A DNA stretch of 49,058 bases. It comes from Chara braunii. Its lineage: Eukaryota; Streptophyta; Charophyceae; Charales; Characeae. The translations under genes were made by a program, and so were the position numbers. Below are positions 1-10,505 of the stretch, in pieces; positions within the stretch are counted from its first letter, which is position 1, and each line of letters begins with the position of its first letter. Location of the stretch: assembly GCA_003427395.1 (NCBI GenBank), contig BFEA01000101.1, positions 2,302,623 to 2,351,680 of the forward strand, in the 5' to 3' direction. The notes under the pieces were generated by a model. That model was not told the origin of the DNA, did no database searches, and saw only the letters and a list, made by a program, of their open reading frames with translations.

Positions 1-83
1 TTGACTTCATCGACCAAACAGAAAAAGATACATCATGGATCATCGTTGAAAAATGATTGCTAGTAAACATAGAAACACGATAA

Positions 84-716
84 TATTTAAACAAACAATT
101 ACTGAATCTTTACTTGGCCGACATAGATCAACCAGAAGCAGTTGAAGCTCTTCATGAAGTTTTACAAGAAAAAAATTCAATTACTCGCTTTGATATCCTA
201 CCATTACTACGAAAACCAAAAGTCTATGATTTGACATTGCAACATGAATTGTCATCAATCGGATCATTCATCACATTCAAACGATGCAGAAAACTTGTTC
301 GATTTGGTTACCCACAAATGACATGTTTTAACACACATTTAAGATCCATGGATCCAATGCCGAAGTTAGCACCACAGATAAATAAATCTCAAAATGTAGC
401 ATCAACATAATCTATTATTGCAAATCTTACAACAATAATTACAACAGATCATAAACTACATAGTCATACTTCATCACCAACAACACAAACACTTCAACAA
501 ACAAATGAGAAAAGAAATACGACTACAATCGACACAGCAATTGCTCAAGGATCAACAATTGAAGCAGGCGGTGCAAGTCCAGTACTGAAGAGAAGTACAG
601 ATATTCTGTTGCCAAGGACTTCAAGTCAAACAACAAGCATCAACGATGCGGACAATGGAGGAAGTACGAATGATCTGCCAAACCTAGGAGTCATGAAAAT
701 ACGAAAATGCAAATGA
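84..716 (+). pseudogene. Unrecognised ORF with one in-frame stop
   Basis: An open frame runs from about 84 to a TGA at 714-716, interrupted only by TAA at 408-410. Since CAA to TAA is a single C-to-T change, the original ORF was probably about 210 residues or longer. There is no ATG near the start; the first possible initiator is TTG at 114, so this may be an exon or a fragment. The first half looks protein-like, with many Glu and Leu residues and a stretch reading CRKLVRFGYP that is faintly like the C-R-F-G-[FY]-P segment of Helitron Rep proteins. The second half is rich in Thr, Ser, Asn and Gln. I do not recognise a family. It could be a remnant of another Helitron or of a host gene. Confidence 0.3.
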
Positions 717-851
717 ATTCTAGGACTCCTTAACTGCAAAACAATAAATTGCAGTCATGAAGAAAACAAATCTAGCTACTTAGCAAAACAATTTTTATTA
801 GATGCAATAATCATAAGTAAGTGTTTCTTAATAATGTATAGATGTCACAAA

Positions 852-856
<5 letters not shown>

Positions 857-901
<45 letters not shown>
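857..901. repeat. (CT)n microsatellite
   Basis: About 22 uninterrupted CT units followed by an imperfect T/C-rich tail to about 950. On the opposite strand it creates a spurious Arg-Glu repeat frame. Confidence 0.95.
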
Positions 902-905
<4 letters not shown>

Positions 906-1548
906 CTCTTTTGTCTTTGTCGCTCTCTCTTCGTGTCTCTTTTTCTTTATTTTTCGTTTGATTTAAGAATAAATTGATATTATATGCCACATTTGCTACT
1001 TTGTAGGTCGAGTTAGATACTATATAAGCAAGGTTTAAGACTATATAGGCAAGGTTAGATAGTATGAGAATAACATTTGCTGTTGGTAGTACTATCAAAT
1101 TTGAAACCATGAACGAAAGATTCAATAGTATGTGAACAAAGTTTGATGTTCATGTTCATACCATTATGAGAGCAAGGTTTGATATTATGTAGCAAACCAC
1201 TATAACACTCAATTAAACTATTTCACCTAACTTATATCTGCCTTCATTTCAATTATAATAACTTATTCTGCATAACTTTTCATATAAATTCAACAATAAT
1301 CACATTGAATATCCTATGTGCTTTATCTTAAATTGAGTGTTTCTTCATTATGTTTCCCTTCCCCCTCCCCTCTCATTTTTCTATTTTTTCCCTCTGTTTC
1401 TTTATTGAATTGTGTAACCTTTGCTCATTACAATTTTTTATTATTTTTAAAACAAGTTCATTAAAAAAAAAAAAAAAAAAAAACTAACAAACGTATTTGA
1501 ATTATTATTTCTTGTTTGTGTGTTGCAGATACAAAATTATAAAATACG

Positions 1549-1574
1549 ATATATATATATATATATATATATAT
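1549..1574. repeat. (AT)n microsatellite
   Basis: Thirteen AT units just downstream of the possible splice acceptor at 1528. Confidence 0.95.
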
Positions 1575-2195
1575 CAAAGTGGTACAACATATCTTCAAGC
1601 GGCCAAAGGTGTCAATTGATTCACAAAAGGCTACATTCAGAAACTATTCAAACCATACAACATCTTCAAACATTATTGGATATTCATAAACTAACAACAA
1701 CAACAAATGCTTACGATTTGTGTTTCTAACAATTAAAAACAAATACAGAAAAATATGAAAAAAATACACAAACTGAAGATCAAGTAACAACTACACATAA
1801 TTCTTCAACAAATTATTTTAAACTTACTCCGATAGAAAAATGGTGTTATGATCCAATCATGATACCTCTCATCAAATATAAAAATTCATCGACTATGACA
1901 ACCACAGACTGATGTTGTAATTCTCATGTTTAATATATATTTGAAAAACAATACATTTTTCAATCAAGTTGTATTACTACTCATTTATATTCTTCAAAAA
2001 TATTATTTTTATTATTATTTATTTTTTCGTTTCTAACTTTTATTCTTTTTTATCTTTCATCTTTCTTTTTACCTCATTTTTTTTTTTTATATTTATTTTG
2101 CTTTTTTTTTCTTACACATTCCAACACAAACTTACCCACTCATATTTTTCTCTATTGTATTTTTTTTTGAATATATGATCGATTGTTTCTTTTGC

Positions 2196-2562
2196 ATGAT
2201 ATATTATGGAAAACGCTCAAGAATTACCTTTGAGGTACGTTTCACATATGATTTAAAAAATATATATATGATTATATTTTAAAAATTATATTGTTATTTA
2301 CAATTTCCAGCACTTTACAAAACAACACAAAATGAATGAAATAAATAATAGTTATGTTAATAATATTAAAAATAATTTAATAACAATACAAGAAAAAAAA
2401 CTACAAAAACGTAACAAAACATATCATACAAATAACGAAACAATAGATACAAAAGAAAAGCGTTTAAAAAAAAAATGTGAAACATATACTAATAATGAAC
2501 AAAAAAAACAAAAATGTTTACAAAAACGACGTCATATCATATCAATAAATAACATATTCTAG
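2196..2562 (+). pseudogene. Helitron N-terminal basic segment with a possible intron
   Basis: The frame from ATG at 2332 gives 76 residues rich in Lys, Asn and Thr, with Cys in a KKKC setting. A better start may lie upstream. ATG at 2196 opens 13 codons ending at GAG (2232-2234), followed by GTACGT. An acceptor TTTCCAG ends at 2310, and removing 2235-2310 (76 nt, phase 0) joins the two parts in frame without a stop. The frame ends at TAG 2560-2562; the next segment is in another frame, so an indel lies close by. Lys/Arg-rich N-termini of this kind precede the Rep domain in DUF6570-bearing Helitrons. The intron is inferred from consensus sites only. Confidence 0.4.
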
Positions 2563-2567
2563 AAAAA

Positions 2568-3686
2568 ATGCGATTTTCTTATCACAACAAAAAAATAGAA
2601 CATTCTGAAAAACATAAAAACATACGAAAACAAAAAGATACAAAGAAAAAAAAATGTAAGCAAACAAGAATTTCAATCAAACACGTACGTATAAAAACAT
2701 TTGCACGTCAACAATCATCAAGTAATAAAAATTTATTTTTAGGCTTTCAAAATATTATTAAAAAAAAAAAAAAAGTTTTTAATGAGTTGATAAATAATCT
2801 CAATGTAACTTCTTCTGAAAAACATAAAAACATACGACAACAAAAAGATAAAAAAAAACAAAAATGTAAGCAAACAAGAATTCCAATTAAACACATACGC
2901 TTAAAAACACTTGCACATCGACAATCATCAAATAATAAAGATTTCCTTTTAGGCTTTCAACCTATTACACAAGAAAAAAAACAACAAATTCTTCACAAGT
3001 TAATAAATAATCTTAAACCAACTTCTTTAGCAGAAACAAAATGTTGTGTATGCGACAAATTTGAATTAATATCTGATTTATTTACTTATTCTATAGAAGA
3101 TGATGAAATATTACAACGTATGCAAACATGTTTATATTGCTCGGAAGACAACTTACTAATAACTTTAAAACAATACTATGATTGCTCAAATGTATCACCA
3201 AAATTTTCAAATATCATGCTTTCAAGAGCAGGCATCAAAATCACTGATACAGATATCACATTTGATATATGTGTACAATGCAACATATCATTATTTAAAA
3301 AACAAAATCAACCACGACTCCCAAAATTTGCAATTGCTAATCATTTTTTTCTGTGTCGTTTATCATCTACAATTCCTTTTCCAACATGGTCAGAAATAGT
3401 AATGACAAGTCTGATCACTATATTAGCACAAACAAGAATTATGCGAGGCGGCTTACATCGTGCTATTCGTTCACATTTATTACTTTTTGACGCTATTCCA
3501 GGACCACCGACAACTTTATTGTCACGCCAACTTAATACAGATCCAATTTACAGAACAATTTTAGCTGGACCTTTTACAAATGATCAATTTATAAAAATAA
3601 AAAAATTACATGTTGTACAACATCGTGTTGTTCAAAAATTACTTTCCTTTTATAAAACATATACTCATTTTTATAATGATATATAA
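2568..3686 (+). CDS. Helitron N-terminal protein segment, DUF6570-like
   Basis: A 372-residue open frame. Residues 13-152 are two tandem copies of a 70-residue Lys-rich module. Residues about 175-230 carry spaced Cys pairs (CCVC, CLYC, CVQC) that could bind zinc. The remainder matches what I recall of the DUF6570 domain that precedes Helitron Rep domains, including the PKFAIANHFF segment near residue 255 and the final stretch before the Rep domain. It is the longest intact frame of the element. The downstream Rep frame begins about 215 bases later in another phase, so this was almost certainly the N-terminal part of one long Rep-helicase polyprotein. The role of DUF6570 is not known to me. 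Confidence 0.7.
   Translation: MRFSYHNKKIEHSEKHKNIRKQKDTKKKKCKQTRISIKHVRIKTFARQQSSSNKNLFLGFQNIIKKKKKVFNELINNLNVTSSEKHKNIRQQKDKKKQKCKQTRIPIKHIRLKTLAHRQSSNNKDFLLGFQPITQEKKQQILHKLINNLKPTSLAETKCCVCDKFELISDLFTYSIEDDEILQRMQTCLYCSEDNLLITLKQYYDCSNVSPKFSNIMLSRAGIKITDTDITFDICVQCNISLFKKQNQPRLPKFAIANHFFLCRLSSTIPFPTWSEIVMTSLITILAQTRIMRGGLHRAIRSHLLLFDAIPGPPTTLLSRQLNTDPIYRTILAGPFTNDQFIKIKKLHVVQHRVVQKLLSFYKTYTHFYNDI
2604..3023 (+). repeat. Two in-frame tandem copies of a 210-bp module
   Basis: Copy one is 2604-2813 and copy two is 2814-3023, exactly 70 codons each. Both begin SEKHKNIR and end in a NLxxTS-like segment. The copies differ at roughly a third of their residues, mostly conservatively, so the duplication is old and was kept in frame. 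Confidence 0.9.
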
Positions 3687-3901
3687 CTAAATAAATTTGT
3701 ACTTAACGAAATTCCAATACAAACTGATGACTTCATTCCTGCTTCAGTCATTGATCATATAAATGATGGACATACGACTAAAAATATAGACAATGAATAA
3801 GACGCTATAAATGCTCTTACAGATTGTTCTGATGAAAAAAACTTACATCGAAAAACCAGTAATTTTTAGTCAGTCAACAGCAACAATTGATGATTTTATA
3901 G

Positions 3902-4834
3902 AGGAAAAAATTATACCAACATATTCAAGAAATTAATGATACAAACATTTTTTCAATTCATTCTTCTTCAAAATTTGCAAATGCATTTGATCCAGCGCTA
4001 TATGCAAAAATGTTTCCTCACCTATTTCCATTTGGAAGAGGTTTTACAAAAGAAATGGATCGAAAGGTTCCTGTATCAAAACAACTTTGTGTCAAACATT
4101 ATTATTTACTTAGCAATATAAGATTTGCACAAGATCATCACTATGTATTAGCCTCATTTGATAAACTAGCACTTGATTGAGGTTATACAATGGCAAGTAT
4201 AATATGCAATTACCATCCTTCAACACATAAACCAGTATTAAACATTACAAGAGAAGAATTACGAACTGACTTAGAAAATAATTGTCGCCGACGTTGCGGT
4301 CATCCACCATTACCTATTTCTAATACAGTGAATACATTTTAAAAAACTGTCGAATGTAGTGCAACATACATTTGGGGAAGCAACGCAGAACATCGTGTTC
4401 GACGACAAGAAACATTTGCCACATGCGATCGATTTAGGCAACCAAGTCTTTTTCTAACAATAACGCCTAACACAGATACGTCATTAACATTTACATCCTA
4501 TGCAAGAATTTTAAATGTAATAGACTTTCTAAATGCATTTGAACAAACACCACACATACCATTACCTCAACTCAAATCTGTTTCGATGACTGATAACATT
4601 GCATCAACAAGACTATTTGATTGTCTAATAAACATATTTTTCGAAACAGTCATTAGTTTGAATAAAAAAACACAAAAAACATCACGAAACGGAGGATTAT
4701 TTGGAAATGTCAATGCATACTATGGCATGGTAGAAACACAAGGACGTGGGACATTATGTCTTCATTGCATAATTTGGTTAAAAAATGTTTCACCCACTAC
4801 AAACATTTTTGATGAACTTCACAAATTATGTTGA
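3902..4834 (+). pseudogene. Helitron Rep, HUH-containing N-terminal domain
   Basis: This frame carries the Helitron-like N domain of the Rep nuclease, which nicks and joins DNA at the transposon ends. Recognisable blocks are ALYAKMFPHLFPFGRG (about 3983-4030), the RFAQDHHYVLASFDKL block (about 4120-4170), PSLFLTITPNTDTSLTF (about 4440-4490), and GMVETQGRGTLCLHCIIWL (about 4724-4780). The last corresponds to the HUH motif, normally H-x-H; here it reads C-L-H, so the first catalytic His is replaced by Cys. In-frame stops are TGA 4178-4180 and TAA 4340-4342, and a frameshift near 4834 moves the coding frame. It is inactive as it stands. Confidence 0.85.
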
Positions 4835-5798
4835 TTCTATTGTCACAACTTCAATTCCACATCCAATCACTGACCTACCGTGTTCTATTTGCCATGCGCA
4901 AGGACCCTGTCACATTCCAATTCAAATAAATGATAACTCTTATCGGTCACCTTTTAAAAAAAATCAAGACCCAAAACATTTAAAAGAACCAATAAGTGGA
5001 CAATGTGAAACATGTCAAACAAAAATTAGTTCGCAACACTTATTACGCCAAACAATTTTCAAAACAACAACAAAAGATACATTACTTTCATTACAAAATC
5101 AAGATATTCCTTTAAACACTTACAAAAGAAACATAGAAGACCCAATTCACTTAAATAAATATTCACAACTACTTTTCAATATGCCACCAAACCCTACATA
5201 TAATAAACTTCAAAGTGATTATTTCAAATCAAATATATGTCTACTTTTCTACCTCGTGCAAACCCATCATTGGACACATACGGAATCATGTTTCAAAAAA
5301 TCACGGTGCACAAAAACAGATAAAATTTGTCGATACTTATACCCTCGAACACATCGACAACGAACCATACTTACAACTTCAGGCGTTGAATTACAACGCA
5401 CTTTTGGTCACGAATACATTAATAATTATAACGATGTAATTCTTGGACCTTTCAAATGCAACCACGATATACAACCCTTATTCGGAGGTGTTGAAACTAG
5501 CGACCGTATATATTACGCTTGCAGATACATTACGAAAGACCAACATAAAATGGATTGTAATGTTGCTTTGCAATTACCTGTATTTGATACACATCAAGAA
5601 CGAGAAAAACTAGCAGAAAAAGACGAACCAATGCTTCCAAATACAAAAGCACGAAAACAACTAACATCACAAATATTCACAATGACAAGCAAACAAGAAG
5701 TTGCTGGTCCATTGTGTGGTATGTACATAATAAGACAGTCTTGTGCATATACAAGTCACTATTACACTTTTTTAAACCTTAATCAAATGCTAAAGTAA
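4824..5798 (+). pseudogene. Helitron Rep, C-terminal part with tyrosine motif
   Basis: The frame continues the Rep domain after the shift. It includes Cys pairs (CSICHAQGPC, CETC), a Cys-rich block ending CRYLYPR near 5330, and the block NNYNDVILGPFKCNHDIQPLF (given here in part, about 5430-5480), which in Helitrons precedes the catalytic tyrosines. YYACRYITKDQ (about 5512-5544) corresponds to the Y-x-x-[KR]-Y tyrosine motif and keeps both tyrosines. A later block, EVAGPLCGMYII, matches the segment that leads toward the helicase. The ATG at 4785 is probably not a real start because the true frame enters only after the shift. Confidence 0.8.
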
Positions 5799-5975
5799 CT
5801 TTTAGAAAACATAGAAAAAACATGCATCATAGAACACGACACTGATGCTTACGCTATCGTTCATCCTTTAAACGATTATAAATTTCGTCCACATTCTTGA
5901 TCATTACTTTGTCTGTATACGTTCACTTCATATTAATTTTAAAAAAATAAGATTCTATCTTCTGCAACTGATTTA

Positions 5976-6164
5976 ATGTTCACAAAAGATCATCCATTAT
6001 GCAAATCAAAATGTCTCGGTCGATACAGGATTCCACGAATACAAAATATTCCATCAGGATCTCGCATTCCACTCTATGAAACATGCAAAACACAAAAAGA
6101 ATTAACTCGTCATGCTCAACTAACCCTACTACTCTTCAAACCATTTCAAAACCTTGATACCTAA
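5976..6164 (+). pseudogene. Helitron segment between Rep and helicase
   Basis: The 62-codon frame contains the recognisable linker block of Helitron proteins: a HPLC-x-C-LGRYRIPRI stretch and LTRHAQLTLLLFKPF at the end. It lies between the Rep and helicase domains, in the expected position. Bases 5799-5975 carry weakly recognisable coding sequence with stops. Confidence 0.6.
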
Positions 6165-6234
6165 CAACACTTATTGACAAACACAATTCGTTCAATATTA
6201 CAATACCATGCCTATTTTTCTTCGTTGAATATAA

Positions 6235-6564
6235 TTGAACATGCAAGATTACCATATCACACGAAAACGAGCAGCCGAAGTCAAAACAAATCGACCAACT
6301 TATGCAACTACAGATACAATGCAAGAAGATGATATCGATTCTACAATAAATAACAAAAACTTCCAAACACAAACAAACATTACAAATGAGGATTATGATG
6401 ATTTATACTTTTGTAATCCTGACAACATAGATTTTATAAATGATATGCAAAATTCAACAAAAACACTAAATGATCCTATTTATTTCCCAATGATTTCTAC
6501 ACCACAACCATTTATCAAACAGAAAACATCTCGATATCATACACTTATGATTGAAACAGCATAA
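6235..6564 (+). pseudogene. Helitron inter-domain spacer, acidic and Asn/Thr-rich
   Basis: The 109-codon frame is rich in Asp, Asn and Thr and shows no domain that I recognise. Its position directly before the helicase suggests it is the poorly conserved linker of the same polyprotein. Confidence 0.4.
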
Positions 6565-6660
6565 AAAACATTAAAAATACACATGAATATAAATTCACAA
6601 AACTGAAACAAATTATCAACATAATAAAAAATCCCCTTCAATATCAGAAATGTCATAACA

Positions 6661-8260
6661 ATTTCAACTTACAAAAAAACAACATATAGCTTTCGCTCTT
6701 GTAGCATCAAATATTTTAAATACATGGAATGATCAAGTGGAGCATCATGATAAAATAGAACATATAACATTGAATGAGATTATGGAAAAAATTAAAAAAC
6801 AACAACTTTTAATGTTCTTAACAGGAGAAGGGGGAACAGGAAAGTCACATGTCATTGCAGCCATATAAGTTTTTTGCAACGCTTGGCAAAGACCAAAAGC
6901 AGTTGCAAAAACAACTCTTACAGGAAAAGTAGCAGTTAGAATTTATGGAAGCACAATTCATAGTTGGATCGGCAAGCATAACTTTAAAAAAGAACATGCC
7001 TTCGAACAACGCAGTGCAAATTTCAAAGGAATTCCTGGTTTTTCTTCAGAACTTCAACTTCTTATAATCGATGAAATCAGTATGATGAAAAAAGAACAAG
7101 CTATGAAGCTAAATCTAACATTACGCGCATAAAGAAAAATAGATTTGTCATTCGGAGGATTACATATTATTATGTCAGGCGATTAGTTTCAAATGCCACC
7201 AGTTCTAGGTAGACCATTATACGAAGAACAAAAAAAAACATAAAAATCTACTACATTTGATGACGAAGGATTCAAACTTTATCGACTTCTTAAAACAATC
7301 ATTATCTAGATGGAAATGTCCGGTTCATATCAGATCCCCCTTGGGGGAAAGGATGTTCCAAAGCTCGCAAAGACGTTTGGACTGATGAATTCATTGATTT
7401 AATTAACTCACGAATGCATTTATGTCAACCACAACAAACTGCTCAGCCATCAAAATCAATAAATATTAACAAAACACCTATATATGCTACACCAAATAAC
7501 GACACACGAACAAACATCATTCATATATACAAGCACTAGCCAAACAATTACCTCAAAATCATTATCCGATACGTATTGTAGCAGATTTTAACAAAACATT
7601 CAAAAATAAAAACAAAGACGATATTCGTTTCATAATGTCACTGCTAGACAACATGTTAGGACGTTATGCACCATTTTCAGACCTCGTGCCAGGCATGCCG
7701 ATTGTATTTACACAAAACATTGACCCCAACAGAGGCATTGCCAACGACAAATTTAAAATTTTTCATTCCTTACAATTTCATCCAAACACATAATTTCGAC
7801 TTATTTATGATAATGCAGCCTCTATTCATGTCCTTTTTCCAAAACAACCTCCTCAACTTGCATTGCTCGCATACCAAATAAAAGTGGATTTGAATTATTC
7901 CCATACGCATCGAAAACTAAATTACCTAAAGACATTTACCCAGTTTTCTTTCAACGTTCAAAACGTTCAGTACAAGTATCATTACCACGAATTTTATTTT
8001 CTCCGCAACGAACATGCACATTATATCCAAAACAATTCCCATTCATTTCTGCAATCGCTTCCACACTATACAAAGTCATAGGAAAAACCCTAACCTCGAT
8101 GGTTCTTGCAGATTGGAAAGCTTTATCAACACCAGAAAAAAGAAAAAAAAACGTCCTTCAAGAAGGATACATCGCAGTATCTCGCGTCATAAATCGCTAT
8201 GCTTTCACAACCCTCAAACCATTAACACTCACTTACAAATTTTTTCAAACCTGATGAAAC
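6661..8260 (+). pseudogene. PIF1-type helicase domain of the Helitron
   Basis: This is an SF1B helicase remnant that would unwind donor DNA during rolling-circle transposition. It shows a Q-motif-like lead-in (LTKKQHIAFALVA), the Walker A motif GEGGTGKS (about 6824-6847), the LTGKVAVRIYGSTIHSWIG block, the Walker B motif LLIIDEISMM (about 7055-7087), and GGLHIIMSGD followed by FQMPPV. Later blocks are the VPGMPIVFTQNID segment (about 7685-7725) and YIAVSRVINRYAF near 8170-8210. In-frame stops are TAA 6866, TAA 7130, TAG 7184, TAA 7241 and TAG 7307. The 3' half also changes frame several times. Confidence 0.85.
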
Positions 8261-8498
8261 TGTATTACGAGAAGATGACAGCCTTACAGACATTGCACAA
8301 TAATTACTCAAATTCAAATTCATACAAAATATGTTCCAACATATACCTTTAACATCAAACACAAAAAAAAAAAATATCCAATCAAACACAACATCGCTAC
8401 AACAACGAACAACACCAACCCAAACAATAAAAAAACAACCAATCATTCATCAAATAATTGAAGACAAAATCACCATGCCAAATTTCATCTGTTTGTAA

Positions 8499-9221
8499 GA
8501 TGATCCAGACGTAATAACATTTACAAACAACACAAACAAATGCTTATACATAAATTCCTATTTAAAAAACATCAACAAAACACATAGCAAATCATTACCA
8601 TCATATTTCATAACTACACAATCAATCCTTCACACCCCGTCTGTATCCATTATTGAACAAACTAATGAAAATTCCGATGATGAAAACATTATTCCAACCC
8701 CAATCGATTCTGAATCATGTTTATACATAACTTTACATGATCACTTTTGGCTCACAGATATACCAATAAACAGTTATGCCGAACTAATAATGGATAAAAC
8801 CACAACAATCTTCATTGCAAACACATTCACATACACCCACGGTATAGTAAAAAAAAATTACCCATTTGTTGATAGACAAATTAAAAAAAAAAATAGACTT
8901 CGACCATTCGCAACACTCACTCATTTCTTCATTCTAATAAACATAAACAACAGTAATTGGACACTTGGATGTTTGAACCTCGAAACACAATCTATATATT
9001 ATTATGAGAGTCTTTCAACTACTAATACTACATTTTTCTTAAACATCAAACAATGGTTATCCACTCGTACTGATTGCTTATACATACTGCAAAATGCACC
9101 TACTACAATCTTACAAGGACCTCAACAAACTAATTCACACGATTGTGGGGTTTTTATCCTCGTCATGCTTCGACATCTTATGCTACCTAACCCACTTTCA
9201 CATATTAATGATTTCTCCTAA
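8499..9221 (+). CDS. Ulp1-like (C48) cysteine protease domain of the Helitron
   Basis: The frame is open for 241 codons from just after a TAA at 8496 to the stop at 9219-9221. The C48 core begins with WLTDIPINSYAELIM (about 8748-8792), the usual Ulp1 entry block. A His in THFFILININNSNW (about 8923-8964) fits the catalytic His, and the Gln-Cys motif QQTNSHDCGVFIL (about 9124-9162) supplies the oxyanion Gln and catalytic Cys. Ulp1 proteases cleave SUMO-like conjugates. Here the domain follows the helicase on the same strand in the same AT-rich DNA. The frame also reads upstream through the single TAA toward the helicase, so it was probably the C-terminal domain of the Helitron polyprotein. The ATG at 8790 would remove the entry block and is unlikely to be the start. 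Confidence 0.75.
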   Translation, partial: DDPDVITFTNNTNKCLYINSYLKNINKTHSKSLPSYFITTQSILHTPSVSIIEQTNENSDDENIIPTPIDSESCLYITLHDHFWLTDIPINSYAELIMDKTTTIFIANTFTYTHGIVKKNYPFVDRQIKKKNRLRPFATLTHFFILININNSNWTLGCLNLETQSIYYYESLSTTNTTFFLNIKQWLSTRTDCLYILQNAPTTILQGPQQTNSHDCGVFILVMLRHLMLPNPLSHINDFS

Positions 9222-9537
9222 ATAGATATGCCTCTATACAGGGCATTTATTCATAACGAACTTTGTCTTTACACCCTCGATGAAATCACACCACACCCAC
9301 ACACTACAACCACCTCTCCACCACAACTACTTTGTCAAACATAATCAATTCATTAATCAACAACAAAATATTTATTTAACAACAAAACAACTTACAACAA
9401 CAAACACCCAAGCACACACATAAACGACATATGGACCAAGATTCAAGGATCTCCAACTTCATCATCAACTAAGAATCAAGGTATGTTAAATATCTAATAC
9501 ATTAATACTAACACTCATGTTTCATCACTCATTCTCA

Positions 9538-9594
<57 letters not shown>

Positions 9595-9635
9595 TCTCTT
9601 ATTTTTAAAATATAAATCAAATTAATTTTCCCACT
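9222..9635. other. Helitron 3' flank and (CT)n run
   Basis: There is no gene. AT-rich sequence continues to about 9540, followed by a (CT)n microsatellite at 9541-9587 that breaks into TTTCTC units before the assembly gap. Confidence 0.7.
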
Positions 9636-10000
9636 NNNNNNNNNNNNNNNNNNNNNNNNNNNNNNNNNNNNNNNNNNNNNNNNNNNNNNNNNNNNNNNNN
9701 NNNNNNNNNNNNNNNNNNNNNNNNNNNNNNNNNNNNNNNNNNNNNNNNNNNNNNNNNNNNNNNNNNNNNNNNNNNNNNNNNNNNNNNNNNNNNNNNNNNN
9801 NNNNNNNNNNNNNNNNNNNNNNNNNNNNNNNNNNNNNNNNNNNNNNNNNNNNNNNNNNNNNNNNNNNNNNNNNNNNNNNNNNNNNNNNNNNNNNNNNNNN
9901 NNNNNNNNNNNNNNNNNNNNNNNNNNNNNNNNNNNNNNNNNNNNNNNNNNNNNNNNNNNNNNNNNNNNNNNNNNNNNNNNNNNNNNNNNNNNNNNNNNNN
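9636..10000. other. Assembly gap
   Basis: A run of 365 Ns between a CT-rich tract and a T run. Any frame that crosses it is meaningless. Confidence 1.
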
Positions 10001-10125
10001 TTTTTTTTTTTTTTTTTTTTTTCCTCTTTCGCTGTCTCTATCTCTCTTTCTCTTCTTTTCAAAACAAAAAACAAATTAATCTTACCACTCTCGCCCTCTC
10101 TCCTACCCCCCCTCTTACACACAGG

Positions 10126-10255
10126 CAATTCAAGCAAATGCAGGACCAATAGCTGCCCATGGCGTTTTTCTAAGAAACCCACAATCCAAAAAATTTTAAA
10201 ACCGTGTGCGTCCCGCATGGCCTGAAAATTCGAATCTAAAACAGTGTGGATCAAG
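10126..10255 (+). repeat. Diverged direct repeat, copy 1
   Basis: The copy begins CAATTCAAGCAAATGCAGG and matches 11219-11372 in the same orientation with small indels. The shared blocks include a CCGTG/GGCGTG segment and an AAACAGTGTGGA/AAACAGCGTGGA segment. Its nature is not recognised. Confidence 0.6.
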
Positions 10256-10505
10256 CCTTAAACACCATGCAAGGGCTACATCCCACTTAAACCAATTAAG
10301 ACATACCTAGCCACAAACCGCAAGGTCTTCACATTCAAATCTAAAACATTGTGGACTATTTTGTAATTTTATCTTTCATTTTTCACATCTGAATTCCTTT
10401 TTTGTCCCCTTTCATTTCTCACACACTCTCTCTCTCTCTCTTTGTCTCTCTCACGCACACACACTCTCTCTCTGTCTCTATCCTCAAACAACGTGCGGAC
10501 CACAA

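Larger units (their letters stand above)
717..2195. other. AT-rich stretch without a recognised gene
   Basis: The stretch holds a (CT)n run, an A run at 1464-1482, a (TA)n run and T-rich low-complexity sequence from about 1970 to 2170. A pyrimidine-rich tract ending TGTTGCAG at 1521-1528 looks like a splice acceptor, and the next 380 bases hold a Thr- and Asn-rich frame with one stop (ending near 1912). I cannot identify a product. Confidence 0.4.
2196..9350 (+). mobile_element. Decayed autonomous Helitron (Rep - PIF1 helicase - Ulp1 protease)
   Basis: All modules lie on the + strand in the order known for Helitron-type rolling-circle transposons: a basic Cys-containing N-terminus, a DUF6570-like region, the Helitron-like N/HUH Rep domain, the Rep C-terminal segment with the tyrosine motif, a short pre-helicase segment, a PIF1-type SF1B helicase, and finally a cysteine protease of the Ulp1 (C48) type. 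The element is visibly more AT-rich than the DNA after 10 kb. It is broken by at least eight in-frame stops and by frameshifts, including one near 4834. The ends are not certain. I did not find a convincing 5' TC end or 3' hairpin plus CTRR end, so the limits given are those of the coding remains. Confidence 0.85.

Noticed and set aside
811-1125. Minus-strand frame with a long Arg-Glu repeat
   Set aside because: It is the antisense of the (CT)n run and has no other protein signal.
6866-7309. Variant genetic code with TAA/TAG read as Gln
   Set aside because: Several Helitron stops fit Gln, but TGA stops occur too, the NUMT and retroelements are clearly decayed, and frameshifts are present. 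Pseudogene decay is simpler.
9622-10254. Minus-strand frame across the gap
   Set aside because: Most of it is undetermined bases.
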